Positions 8,561 to 17,078 of a stretch of DNA of 55,844 nucleotides are shown piece after piece. This stretch comes from Lachnospiraceae bacterium UBA7086. Lineage in GTDB: Bacteria > Bacillota > Clostridia > Lachnospirales > Lachnospiraceae. Both the position numbers and the translations under genes were made by a program. The notes under the pieces are model-generated. The model saw only the letters and a list, made by a program, of their open reading frames with translations. It had not been told where the DNA came from and did not search any database. The DNA lies in contig DKZA01000030.1 in the NCBI GenBank assembly GCA_002492525.1, positions 1-55,844 on the forward strand, in the 5' to 3' direction. Every line of letters starts with the position of its first letter. The first letter of the stretch is position 1.

Positions 8561-8920
8561 ATGAAACCGATTGTTCTTTATTATGCGAAATGTTCTACAT
8601 GTCAGAAAGCTTTAAAGTGGCTGGAAGAAAAAGGCATCGACTATGAGGGCCGCCCGATTAAGGAGAAGAATCCTACCGCAGAGGAATTGAAGGTTTGGTA
8701 TGAAAGGAGCGGTCTGCCGCTTAAACGGTTTTTTAACACCAGCGGACTGCTCTATAAAGAGATGGCACTGAAAGATAAACTGCCCGACATGAGCGAGGAA
8801 GAACAGCTGTCCCTTCTTGCCTCGGATGGGATGTTGGTAAAAAGACCGCTCCTTGTGAGTGATAAAGGAATATGCCCGGGGTTTCGGGAAAGTGAGTGGG
8901 AGAAAGTCATAACAGGATAG
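8561..8920 (+). CDS. ArsC/Spx-family thioredoxin-fold protein
   Basis: A 119-residue protein of the ArsC/Spx superfamily, closest in pattern to YffB/YusI-type proteins. The N-terminus has YYAKCSTCQKALKWL with C11-x2-C14 at the active-site position, and a mid-protein FFNTSGLLYKE segment and VKRPLLV (about 95-101) typical of the family. Members are thioltransferase- or arsenate reductase-like; no ars operon is nearby, so the substrate is unknown. The ATG at 8561 has CGGAGGA upstream. A longer frame from 8414 overlaps the promoter and is rejected. Confidence 0.85.
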   Translation: MKPIVLYYAKCSTCQKALKWLEEKGIDYEGRPIKEKNPTAEELKVWYERSGLPLKRFFNTSGLLYKEMALKDKLPDMSEEEQLSLLASDGMLVKRPLLVSDKGICPGFRESEWEKVITG

Positions 8921-8950
8921 AGGAGTACAGCAAAAGCTGGGGAGCAAAAG

Positions 8951-9736
8951 ATGGTAGTGCAGGAAATTTTTAATGAATTTGCGAGATTTGCACAGGTAGA
9001 ATCTATGGCAATAGGCGGTTCGCGCGCCTTGAAGAAAAATGATGAATATTCGGATTATGATGTCTATGTCTACTGTAAGGAAGAGATTCCGGTGGAAGAC
9101 AGAAAAGTTGTGCTGGAGAAATATTGCAGCCGTATGGAGCTGGGCAACTGTTACAGGGAGTATGAGGATAACTGCATCATGGAAGATGGTGTGGTATTAA
9201 ACATCATTTACCGCAATACGGATGCGTTTCTTGCGAGTATCGAAGAAGTGGTGGAAGGGCATCAGGCGAAGAACGGCTGTACTACCTGCACGTGGCACAG
9301 TCTGTTGACAGGGCGTATCGCTTACGACAAAGGGGGCAGACTGGCACAGGCCAAGCAAAAATATATGGTCCGATACCCGCAGCCGCTGAAACAAAATATC
9401 ATCAGCTATAATATGCAGTTGATTAAGTATGGGACGGATACGTATCTGGAACAGATTACCAGGGCCATGAAGAGAGGGGATCTGATCAGCATTAACCGGG
9501 AGATACATAAATTTTTGGCCTCTTATTTTGATGTGATATTTGCCGTAAATGAAAAACTTCATCCGGGGGAAAAACGGCTGCTGGATATCTGCGGGAAGGA
9601 GTGCAGGGTGTTGCCGGATAATTTTGAGAGGAATATTAAGGCGCTTCTGCTAAATATGTGTAAGGATCCTACCGCTATTTCTTATGTCAATACCATGCTG
9701 TTAGAATTGGAGAAAGTGCTGGGGCAGGAGTTGTAG
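8951..9736 (+). CDS. Nucleotidyltransferase-like protein (DUF4037)
   Basis: A 261-residue protein with an N-terminal Pol-beta nucleotidyltransferase fold. The signature GGSRALKKNDEYSDYDVYVY (22-41) contains the GGS and DxD-like acidic motif for metal and nucleotide binding. The C-terminal helical part resembles DUF4037. The family includes aminoglycoside adenylyltransferase relatives, but a specific substrate cannot be read from the sequence. It begins 30 bp after the ArsC-like gene with GGGGAGC upstream of ATG 8951, so the two are probably co-transcribed. Confidence 0.8.
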   Translation: MVVQEIFNEFARFAQVESMAIGGSRALKKNDEYSDYDVYVYCKEEIPVEDRKVVLEKYCSRMELGNCYREYEDNCIMEDGVVLNIIYRNTDAFLASIEEVVEGHQAKNGCTTCTWHSLLTGRIAYDKGGRLAQAKQKYMVRYPQPLKQNIISYNMQLIKYGTDTYLEQITRAMKRGDLISINREIHKFLASYFDVIFAVNEKLHPGEKRLLDICGKECRVLPDNFERNIKALLLNMCKDPTAISYVNTMLLELEKVLGQEL

Positions 9737-9751
9737 ACAGGGATCCATCGG

Positions 9752-9780
9752 TTGCATTACGTCTGGATTTGATGTATATT
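9752..9780 (+). promoter_or_regulatory. argJ promoter
   Basis: TTGCAT (9752-9757), a 17-bp spacer and TATATT (9775-9780) lie 43 bp before argJ. No convincing ArgR box is visible. Confidence 0.6.
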
Positions 9781-9823
9781 GGTTGTTGGTGTGAAAATTT
9801 GGAAAAGGACATGGAGGATTCGC

Positions 9824-11047
9824 ATGAAGATAATAGAGGGCGGCGTTACGGCAGCACAGGGATTTGAGGCGGCCGGTGTGGAAGCGTCCATTAAATACCA
9901 GAACAGAAAAGATATGGCTATGATTTTTAGCCGGGTACCCTGTCAGGCGGCCGGGGTTTTTACCAGTAATGTGGTGAAGGCTGCGCCGGTATTATGGGAT
10001 AAAGAGGTGGTGGAACATTCTCCTTACGTGCAGGCTGTGATTGTCAATGCAGGCATCGCCAATGCCTGTACCGGAAGACAGGGCTATGACTGCTGTAAAC
10101 AGACGGCCAAGAAAGCGGCCCAGGTACTGGGAATTTCGGAGGATGCGGTACTGGTGGCTTCTACAGGCGTGATCGGCTGGCAGCTTCCGGTGGAGAAGAT
10201 TACGGCAGGCGTAGAGAAACTGGCGGCAGTGAAGAATGACACTTTGGAGGCCGGGCAGGCGGCTGTGGAAGCCATAATGACTACGGATACGGTGCCCAAA
10301 CAGGCGGCTGTGGAGATTGAGATTGGCGGTAAGAAGGTTACCGTGGGCGGTATGTGCAAGGGTTCCGGTATGATTCATCCCAATATGTGCACCATGCTGG
10401 GTTTTGTGACCACAGACATCGCCATCTCCAAAGAGCTTTTGCAGGAGGCACTGCGGGAGGATGTGGTGGATACTTTCAACATGATTTCGGTGGACGGCGA
10501 TACTTCCACCAACGATACCCTGGTGGTGCTGGCAAACGGTCTGGCAGGGAATCCGGAGATTACTGCCAGGAATGAGGATTATGATAAATTTAAAGAAGCT
10601 CTGCATTATATAGACACCACTCTGGCCAAAAAGATGGCAGGGGACGGGGAAGGCGCTACCGCATTGTTTGAGACGAAAGTAATCCATGCGGCCAGCAAAC
10701 AGGAGGCCAGGATGTTAAGTAAATCCGTGGTCTGTTCCAGTCTTACCAAGGCTATGATTTACGGCCATGATGCCAATGTGGGAAGAATCATGTGTGCGCT
10801 GGGCTATGCGGGCGTGGATTTTGATCCGGAGCAGGTGGATATTTTCTGTGAAAGCGATGAGATGCGTATGCAGATCTGTAAGGACGGTATGCTGACGGAT
10901 TATGATGAAGAAGAAGCCACGAAGATTCTGTCTGCGCAGGAGGTACGAGTGATCGTGGATATGAAGCGCGGAGAGGAGAGTGCCGCGGCCTGGGGATGCG
11001 ATCTGACTTATGATTATGTGAAGATCAATGCGGATTACCGCAGTTAG
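9824..11047 (+). CDS. argJ: ArgJ, ornithine/glutamate N-acetyltransferase
   Basis: ArgJ transfers acetyl from N-acetylornithine to glutamate and in bifunctional forms also makes N-acetylglutamate from acetyl-CoA, recycling acetyl groups in arginine synthesis. At 407 residues it has family length. The autoproteolysis site reads NMC-TMLGF with T190 as the nucleophile of the beta chain; the residue before it is Cys instead of the usual Ala. The C-terminus CDLTYDYVKINADYRS is typical. ATG 9824 has GGAGG about 7 bases upstream; the 15 preceding in-frame codons overlap the promoter region and are not counted. It leads argJ-argB-argD. argC is not in the window, and an adjacent copy was expected. Confidence 0.95.
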   Translation: MKIIEGGVTAAQGFEAAGVEASIKYQNRKDMAMIFSRVPCQAAGVFTSNVVKAAPVLWDKEVVEHSPYVQAVIVNAGIANACTGRQGYDCCKQTAKKAAQVLGISEDAVLVASTGVIGWQLPVEKITAGVEKLAAVKNDTLEAGQAAVEAIMTTDTVPKQAAVEIEIGGKKVTVGGMCKGSGMIHPNMCTMLGFVTTDIAISKELLQEALREDVVDTFNMISVDGDTSTNDTLVVLANGLAGNPEITARNEDYDKFKEALHYIDTTLAKKMAGDGEGATALFETKVIHAASKQEARMLSKSVVCSSLTKAMIYGHDANVGRIMCALGYAGVDFDPEQVDIFCESDEMRMQICKDGMLTDYDEEEATKILSAQEVRVIVDMKRGEESAAAWGCDLTYDYVKINADYRS

Positions 11048-11068
11048 GGAAAGAAAAGAGGAAGTACA

Positions 11069-11974
11069 ATGGAACAGCAGGAGATGAACAAGATTCTGGA
11101 GAAAGCGGAGGTCTTGATTGAGGCGCTTCCCTATATTCAGAAGTTCAACCGGAAGATTATTGTAGTTAAGTATGGCGGCAGTGCCATGAGCAACGAGGAA
11201 TTACAGCGCAATGTGATCAAGGATGTGACACTCTTAAAGCTGGTAGGATTTAAGCCCATCATTGTGCACGGCGGCGGCAAGGAGATCAGCCGCTGGGTCG
11301 GTAAAGTGGGCAAGGAGGCCCGGTTTGTGGGGGGCCTGCGGGTAACAGATGAAGAGACCATGGAGATCGCCGAGATGGTTTTAAACAAGGTCAACAAGAA
11401 TCTGGTCCGTATGGTCAGCGAGCTGGGGGTCAGGGCCGTGGGTGTCAGCGGTAAAGACGGCGGCCTGCTTCAGTGTGATAAGAAGTATTTCGAGGGAGAA
11501 GACATCGGATACGTAGGAGAGATTACCCGTGTGGATCCGAAGGTGCTCTATGACCTTCTGGAAAAGGATTTTCTCCCAATCGTGGCGCCTATCGGTCTGG
11601 ACGATCAGTTCCAGACTTACAATATCAATGCGGACGATGCGGCCTGCGCTATTGCCAAGGCAGTGGGAGCGGACAAGCTGGTGTTCCTGACAGATATTGA
11701 GGGACTGTATAAGGACATCAACGATAAGTCCAGCTTTATCTCGAGATTGTCGGCTTCCCAGGCGGAGGAATTGATAGAAGGCGGTTTTATCGGCGGCGGT
11801 ATGCTGCCTAAGCTGCATAACTGTACGGAGGCTATCAGAGAAGGGGTGGGAAGAGTTCATATCCTGGACGGACGGATTGCCCATTGTCTTCTTCTGGAAA
11901 TCTTTACCAATCATGGTATCGGAACGGCCATTATTGCGGACGACGACAGCATCGGCAGCCATGGGGGAATATAA
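11069..11974 (+). CDS. argB: Acetylglutamate kinase ArgB
   Basis: Phosphorylates N-acetylglutamate, the second step of arginine synthesis, in the cytoplasm. The 301-residue protein has the amino acid kinase fold: VKYGGSAM (33-40) for phosphate binding, IIVHGGGKEIS for the substrate glycine loop, and FIGGGMLPKLHNC near the C-terminus. It starts 21 bp after argJ with GAGGAAG upstream and stops 4 bp before the longest plausible argD start, so the genes form one operon. The N-terminal extension of about 25 residues is of the kind linked to arginine feedback in hexameric enzymes (family knowledge). Confidence 0.95.
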   Translation: MEQQEMNKILEKAEVLIEALPYIQKFNRKIIVVKYGGSAMSNEELQRNVIKDVTLLKLVGFKPIIVHGGGKEISRWVGKVGKEARFVGGLRVTDEETMEIAEMVLNKVNKNLVRMVSELGVRAVGVSGKDGGLLQCDKKYFEGEDIGYVGEITRVDPKVLYDLLEKDFLPIVAPIGLDDQFQTYNINADDAACAIAKAVGADKLVFLTDIEGLYKDINDKSSFISRLSASQAEELIEGGFIGGGMLPKLHNCTEAIREGVGRVHILDGRIAHCLLLEIFTNHGIGTAIIADDDSIGSHGGI

Positions 11975-11978
11975 AGGA

Positions 11979-13205
11979 ATGGAGCACAGCGTGAGTATGA
12001 CAATGCAGGCATATATAGATGAGGCGGAAAAGAATCTGTTACACACCTACAACCGTTATCAGGTGGTATTTGAAAAAGGGGACGGGGTGTATCTGTATGA
12101 TATGGAAGGTACAAAATACCTGGATTTTGTGTCGGGTATTGCAGTTTTTGCATTAGGATATCATAACCAGGAGTACAATGACGCCTTAAAAGAGCAGATA
12201 GACAAGATCATTCATACGTCTAACTATTATTATAATCTGCCGGCCATCGAGGCGGCGAAGAAACTGAAAGAGATTTCCGGCATGGACCGGGTGTTCTTTA
12301 CCAACAGCGGGGCGGAGGCCATTGAGGGTGCCATCAAAACGGCCAGAAAGTATGCATACTTAAAAGACGGCACCACAGACCATGAGATTATTGCCATGCA
12401 TCATTCTTTTCATGGACGTACTATGGGCGCTTTGTCTGTTACGGGCAATCCTCACTACAGAGAAGCCTTTGAGCCCATGATCGGCAATATCAGATTTGCC
12501 AATTTAAATGACTATGAAAGTGTGTTATCCCAGGTGACGGATAAAACCTGCGCCATTCTTTTTGAGACAGTGCAGGGGGAAGGCGGTATTTACCCTGCTA
12601 CAGAAGAATTTATGCGTAAAGTCAGAGCACTTTGTGACGAGCGGGATATTCTATTGATGTTAGATGAGATTCAGTGCGGCATGGGACGTACCGGCACTAT
12701 GTATGCTTGGCAGCGCTTCGGCGTGAAGCCGGATGTGATGACCACTGCCAAGGCTTTGGGATGCGGGGTGCCCGTGGGCGCTTTTCTGATGACGGAAAGG
12801 GTAGGAGCCAATTCCCTGGCAGCAGGTGATCATGGCACCACTTACGGCGGTAATCCCCTGGCCTGTGCGGCAGTCTGCAAGGTCATTGAATTGTTTGAGA
12901 AAGAGAATGTCCTTGCCAATGTGGAGAGAGTGGGCGCTTATCTCGCCGGCCGCCTGGAGGAGCTGGTGGCAGAATTTGACTGTGTTACGGAGCGCCGCGG
13001 TGTGGGACTGTTGCAGGGACTTGTCTTTGACCGGCCGGTGGGAGATATCATCAAGCGGGCTATGGACAAGGGACTGGTGTTGATCAATGCGGGAACGGAT
13101 ATCATCCGCTTTGTGCCGCCCTTGATTATTACGGAGAAACATGTGGATGATATGACGGCCGTTTTGCGTGCGTGTATAAGAGAAATAGAAGGAGAGCAGA
13201 AGTGA
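11979..13205 (+). CDS. argD: Acetylornithine aminotransferase ArgD
   Basis: A PLP-dependent class III aminotransferase converting N-acetylglutamate semialdehyde to N-acetylornithine. Key segments are TNSGAEAIEGAIKTARK (cofactor phosphate region), LMLDEIQCGMGRTG (PLP-ring Asp) and TTAKALGCGVPVG, whose Lys forms the Schiff base. The open frame extends back to 11877 inside argB, but that part is argB in another frame. Starts at ATG 11979, GTG 11991 (best spaced from GGAG at 11981) or ATG 11997 are all possible; they differ by up to six residues. From 11979 it is 408 residues. Confidence 0.93.
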   Translation: MEHSVSMTMQAYIDEAEKNLLHTYNRYQVVFEKGDGVYLYDMEGTKYLDFVSGIAVFALGYHNQEYNDALKEQIDKIIHTSNYYYNLPAIEAAKKLKEISGMDRVFFTNSGAEAIEGAIKTARKYAYLKDGTTDHEIIAMHHSFHGRTMGALSVTGNPHYREAFEPMIGNIRFANLNDYESVLSQVTDKTCAILFETVQGEGGIYPATEEFMRKVRALCDERDILLMLDEIQCGMGRTGTMYAWQRFGVKPDVMTTAKALGCGVPVGAFLMTERVGANSLAAGDHGTTYGGNPLACAAVCKVIELFEKENVLANVERVGAYLAGRLEELVAEFDCVTERRGVGLLQGLVFDRPVGDIIKRAMDKGLVLINAGTDIIRFVPPLIITEKHVDDMTAVLRACIREIEGEQK

Positions 13206-14734
13206 CTCTGAAAAGAAGACTATTGATGATCCTGGCGGTGGCACTGCTTGCCGGCGGTCTGTACGGAACAGGCAGGCTGGGCATGACAGTGCAGCGGGAT
13301 GAGGAAGAGGAAGCGGAGGAAGAGTTCCTTTTCGGACATAGAGATACCTTATATCTGTGGTATACGGATGAGGCACTGACAGATTATTTGAATAGTGTAG
13401 TGGTTTCTTACAGCGAATATCAGGACGAGGTGCGTGTGGTGCCGGTGTATACGCCGGGGCTGGAGTATTTGGAGACGATCAATCAGGCGTCCCTACAGAC
13501 GGAAGAGGTGCCGGATTTGTATATTGTCAGTAACGATTCGTTGGAAAAGGCATATCTGGCGGGACTGGCATCGGAAGTGCGGATACCCAAGGGTGTTCTT
13601 CCTATGGCGGAAATCCTGCCGGGGACAGCTGTACAGGCGGTGACTTATCGGGATAAGCAGATTGGATATCCTTTTTATTATGAGACAAGCTGTTTTTTGT
13701 ATAACAGGACTTATCTGGAAGACTGGGCCAGAGCACAGCTTGAAGCGCAAAGAGATGAGGAAATTGCACAGGAGTCTCAGGAACAGGCGGATAACGGGGA
13801 TGTGGAAGAAGAAGCAGCCGGGGAGACGTCCGTGGAAGAAATTTCAGCTGAGGCTGTAGCTGCCAAGATAGAGGAGGCGCTTCCGCAGACGATTGATGAT
13901 ATTCTTGCCTTTGCGGACGTGTATGATGCGCCGGAGCAGGTAGAAGCTGTCTTTAAATGGGATGTGTCAGATATCTTCTATAATTATTTCTTTGCGGGAA
14001 ATTATATGGATGTGGGCGGCGCAAGCGGGGACCGTTCCGATTCCATTCATATTTATAATGAGGAGGCAATCCGTTGTCTGCGGGTATATCAGGATCTGAA
14101 TCAGTTCTTTTCCATTGATCCGAAAGAAATCAGCTATGACGGTGTGCTGCAGGATTTTATAGACGGAAAGATTGTGTATACGGTAGCCACTTCGGATGCT
14201 CTTTCCAGAATAGAACAGGCGAAAGAAGAGGGAGATTTTATCTATGAGTATGGGATGTCCAAGCTTCCTGATGTGAGTGAAAAGTTGCAGTCTTCTTCTC
14301 TGTCAGTGACACAGTGTGTGGCGGTCAACGGCTATTCCACACAGAAGCAGGCAGCCAATGATTTTGCGGTTTATCTGACGGAGTATGCCGCGGAGGACCT
14401 GTTTGCCAGAACAGGCAAGCTGCCTGTGTATGCAGGCGGCAGCACTTATGACAATCCGAATGTGGCAGCTTTTTTGGAAGAATATCAAAATTCTGTACCC
14501 ATGCCGAAGATGATTGAGACCAGTAATTTCTGGGTGGAATTGGAGATTACTTTTGCCAAGATCTGGATGGGAGATGATGCCAACGATTCCTTGCGGGCTT
14601 TGTCTGAGAAGATTATGGCGCAGGTGCTGGGAGAGGCGTATACAGAAGAATATATTGATGTACCGGAACCGGTGGAAGAGGAAGAAGAGACCCTGGAGGA
14701 AGAAAGCGGGCCAGAAGAGAGTGCGGAAGAATAA
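13202..14734 (+). CDS. Membrane-anchored extracellular solute-binding-like protein
   Basis: A 510-residue protein resembling family 1 solute-binding proteins: LYLWYTDEALTDYLNS, YIVSNDSLEKAYLAG, IGYPFYYETSCFLYN. A single N-terminal membrane helix (about residues 7-24) replaces a lipobox. Acidic insertions occur near residues 185-225, and the C-terminal tail is very Glu-rich. No permease or ATPase gene is adjacent, so transport is doubtful; a sensing or scaffold role is equally possible. GTG 13202 is preferred: AAGGAG is 6 bases upstream and it overlaps the argD stop by 4 bp, which indicates translational coupling. A frame start at 13172 lies within argD. Confidence 0.75.
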   Translation: MTLKRRLLMILAVALLAGGLYGTGRLGMTVQRDEEEEAEEEFLFGHRDTLYLWYTDEALTDYLNSVVVSYSEYQDEVRVVPVYTPGLEYLETINQASLQTEEVPDLYIVSNDSLEKAYLAGLASEVRIPKGVLPMAEILPGTAVQAVTYRDKQIGYPFYYETSCFLYNRTYLEDWARAQLEAQRDEEIAQESQEQADNGDVEEEAAGETSVEEISAEAVAAKIEEALPQTIDDILAFADVYDAPEQVEAVFKWDVSDIFYNYFFAGNYMDVGGASGDRSDSIHIYNEEAIRCLRVYQDLNQFFSIDPKEISYDGVLQDFIDGKIVYTVATSDALSRIEQAKEEGDFIYEYGMSKLPDVSEKLQSSSLSVTQCVAVNGYSTQKQAANDFAVYLTEYAAEDLFARTGKLPVYAGGSTYDNPNVAAFLEEYQNSVPMPKMIETSNFWVELEITFAKIWMGDDANDSLRALSEKIMAQVLGEAYTEEYIDVPEPVEEEEETLEEESGPEESAEE

Positions 14735-14756
14735 TTTGCGGCAGAATGGAAAGGAT

Positions 14757-14790
14757 AAGACAAGACGGTATTTACTGTCTTGTCTTTTTA
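14757..14790 (+). terminator. Intrinsic terminator of arg operon
   Basis: AAGACAAGAC pairs perfectly with GTCTTGTCTT across a 10-base loop, followed by TTTTA. Confidence 0.85.
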
Positions 14791-14798
14791 TGTGATTG

Positions 14799-15104
14799 AG
14801 ATTGGGGTGTCAAAAGGTGCTTAGGATGGACTAAGAGGGCAAATTGCACAAAATGTTCTCTCGAGTCGGGCTTCGTCATATGGAGTTTCTAAATATTCCG
14901 GTAAGGTCATGACGGACGGACGCAACCGCCCGTTACTCGCCATCCGGGCTCGAAACGGGCTTTCCGGGACATCCATGTCCCGAAATTGCTGGATGTTTAC
15001 GGAATATTAAGAAACTCTCATATGACTGCGCAGGACATCTTCGCCAACATTTTGTGCAATTTGCCGCTTTTAATTTATTTAAGCACCTTTTGACATCCCA
15101 ATCT
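14799..15104. repeat. About 300-bp imperfect palindromic element
   Basis: The two halves are inverted repeats of each other. AGATTGGGGTGTCAAAAGGT at 14799 pairs with the complement ending at 15104. GGCAAATTGCACAAAATGTT (14838-14857) pairs perfectly with 15046-15065, and GTCATATG-GAGTTTCT-ATATTCCG (14875-14900) with 15000-15026. The centre holds two smaller hairpins, GCCCGTT/AACGGGC (14928-14960) and CGGGACAT-cc-ATGTCCCG (14965-14982). No ORF is inside. It fills the 400-bp gap between the arg operon terminator and the small transporter gene. It may be a MITE-like element or encode a large structured RNA. Confidence 0.8.
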
Positions 15105-15135
15105 GATTAAGAAATGATAAAGGAATGGAGATATT

Positions 15136-15567
15136 ATGTTTGGATTTTTGATTGCTTTACTGTCAGGTGCTCTGATGAGTGTACAGGGGGTTTTTAACAC
15201 ACAGGTGACGAAAACATCCGGGATCTGGGTAGCCAATGCCTTTGTGCAGTTTACGGCGCTTTTAGTCTGTCTTGCGGCGTGGCTTGCAACAGACAGATCT
15301 TCTTTTGGTTCGCTTTTTAAGGTGGAACCTAAATATATGCTCTTAGGAGGTACGATTGGCGCTTTTATCACTTACACTGTGATTAAAGGTATGGAGCTTT
15401 TGGGACCGGCACGGGCAGTTATGCTTATCGTGATCGCACAGCTGGCGGTAGCTTATGTCATTGAGCTTCTGGGTCTTTTCGGTGTGGAAAAGCAGCCTCT
15501 GGAAGTAAGAAAAATGGTTGGTATGGCTGTGGCAATCGCAGGAATCATTATTTTTAAGTGGACATAG
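15136..15567 (+). CDS. DMT-family transporter (YdcZ/DUF606)
   Basis: A 143-residue membrane protein with about four to five hydrophobic helices (near 1-19, 33-50, 72-88, 94-112, 124-142). The opening LIALLSGALMSVQGVFNTQ and the GPARAVMLIVIAQL segment match the small DUF606/YdcZ transporters, half-size relatives of EamA exporters that work as pairs. A partner copy is not visible here. The substrate is unknown. GGAG lies upstream of ATG 15136. It follows the palindromic element directly. Confidence 0.82.
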   Translation: MFGFLIALLSGALMSVQGVFNTQVTKTSGIWVANAFVQFTALLVCLAAWLATDRSSFGSLFKVEPKYMLLGGTIGAFITYTVIKGMELLGPARAVMLIVIAQLAVAYVIELLGLFGVEKQPLEVRKMVGMAVAIAGIIIFKWT

Positions 15568-15641
15568 GGCACAATTTATTTTACAATGGAAAGAGCATAG
15601 CGGGAACTTCCTTGAGGACAGTATTGTTCGGAAAGGAAAGG

Positions 15642-16361
15642 ATGCAGAATAAAAAGAAACGATTCAGGATAAGAAAAAGGCTGCTTGCCGCGGGGGTGAC
15701 GGGGTTGTGCAGTCTGTGTTTCCTGTACGGTTGTACGAGGAAAGAAGAGCTTCTTTTGCTGACGGAAGAAGGGCAGGAGCAGCAAGAAGATATGCAGGAA
15801 CGGTCAGAAGATACAAAGGGATGGCCGGAAGCCTCGGATGCATTAGGAGAGATCGAGGAGGCAGGTGCCGGGACGGCATACATAGCAGAAGAGCCGGGTA
15901 CGATATATGTACATGTCTGTGGCGCGGTGATGGCGCCGGGCGTTTATGAGATGACAGGCGGCAGCCGGGTTTATGAAGCGATACAGGCGGCAGGCGGTTT
16001 TACGGAAGATGCAGAAGAAAGTTATGTAAACCAGGCACAGGAGTTGTCGGACGGTGTCAAACTGATGATTCCCACGATGGAGGAAGTGCAGCAAGGTTCT
16101 TTTGCGTCAGGAGACAGACAGTCTGTTCTTTTTGCACAGGAAGACGGACAGGCTCATACAAAGGACGGCAGGGTCAATATCAATACGGCGTCTGAGGAGG
16201 AACTTTGTAAGATTCCGGGGATCGGTGCTACGAGGGCAGCGGCGATTGTTGCCTACAGGGAGAACCATGGCGGATTTGCAGACCCGGAAGATATCATGAA
16301 AGTAAACGGTATCAAAGAGGGTACCTATGAAAAAATAAAGGACAGCATCAGTGTGAAGTAA
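15642..16361 (+). CDS. comEA: ComEA-like DNA-binding competence lipoprotein
   Basis: ComEA is the surface receptor that binds double-stranded DNA for uptake. This 239-residue form has a signal peptide ending LCFLYGC (C31 as probable lipid site), a Glu-rich linker (36-85), an SLBB domain (about 87-145; TIYVHVCGAVMAPGVYEM) and two helix-hairpin-helix motifs (about 178-237; VNINTASEEELCKIPGIGAT). Start ATG 15642 has AAAGGAAAGG upstream; the upstream 28 in-frame codons overlap the previous gene's stop and are excluded. comEC lies 3.1 kb downstream, separated by a two-component system and a GerMN lipoprotein. Confidence 0.9.
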   Translation: MQNKKKRFRIRKRLLAAGVTGLCSLCFLYGCTRKEELLLLTEEGQEQQEDMQERSEDTKGWPEASDALGEIEEAGAGTAYIAEEPGTIYVHVCGAVMAPGVYEMTGGSRVYEAIQAAGGFTEDAEESYVNQAQELSDGVKLMIPTMEEVQQGSFASGDRQSVLFAQEDGQAHTKDGRVNINTASEEELCKIPGIGATRAAAIVAYRENHGGFADPEDIMKVNGIKEGTYEKIKDSISVK

Positions 16362-16375
16362 GGCAGGGAATTGGA

Positions 16376-17062
16376 ATGGCACAGAGAGTTTTAGTGGTGG
16401 ATGATGAGAAATTGATCGTGAAAGGGATTCGTTTCAGTCTGGAGCAGGACGGGATGGAAGTGGACTGCGCCTATGACGGAGAAGAGGCTCTGGAACTGGC
16501 CAGACAGAATCAGTATGATATGGTTCTTCTGGATGTCATGTTACCTAAGATGACCGGATTTGAGGTATGTCAGCAAATCCGGGAGTTTTCTAATGTACCG
16601 ATCGTCATGTTGACGGCCAAGGGAGAAGATATGGATAAGATCTTAGGGCTGGAATATGGCGCGGACGATTATATCACAAAACCCTTTAATATTCTGGAAG
16701 TGAAGGCCAGAATCAAAGCCATTATGCGCAGGACCAACAGAAAGAGTGTGAAAAAAGAAGATTCAAAAGTAGTCGAGCGGGGTGATATGCGTCTTGACTG
16801 TGAGGGCAGGCGGGTTTATATCAAGGATAAGGAGATTAACCTGACGGCCAAAGAATTTGAACTTCTGGAACTCTTGATCAAGAATCCGGGGAAAGTGTAC
16901 GGCAGGGAAAATCTGTTGAAGCTGGTCTGGGGAAGCGATTATCCGGGCGATGTGAGAACGGTGGATGTACATATCAGAAGGCTGCGGGAAAAAATAGAGG
17001 AAGTGCCGGGAGAACCCGTGTATGTACGGACTAAGTGGGGTGTGGGATATTACTTTGCTTAA
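16376..17062 (+). CDS. OmpR-family response regulator
   Basis: A 228-residue DNA-binding response regulator. The receiver (1-120) has acidic D9/D10, phosphoacceptor D53 in LLDVMLPKM, and the TAKG and ITKPFN motifs. The winged-helix effector (about 130-228) ends VYVRTKWGVGYYFA, typical of OmpR/PhoB. It starts 14 bp after comEA and its stop is 16 bp before the preferred start of the kinase, so they form an operon. The target genes cannot be read from the window. Confidence 0.93.
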   Translation: MAQRVLVVDDEKLIVKGIRFSLEQDGMEVDCAYDGEEALELARQNQYDMVLLDVMLPKMTGFEVCQQIREFSNVPIVMLTAKGEDMDKILGLEYGADDYITKPFNILEVKARIKAIMRRTNRKSVKKEDSKVVERGDMRLDCEGRRVYIKDKEINLTAKEFELLELLIKNPGKVYGRENLLKLVWGSDYPGDVRTVDVHIRRLREKIEEVPGEPVYVRTKWGVGYYFA

Positions 17063-17078
17063 CAATAAATTGCACAAA

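Noticed and set aside
9992..10687. Reverse-strand ORF of 231 codons inside argJ
   Set aside because: Shadow of argJ, His-rich low-quality translation without a start signal.
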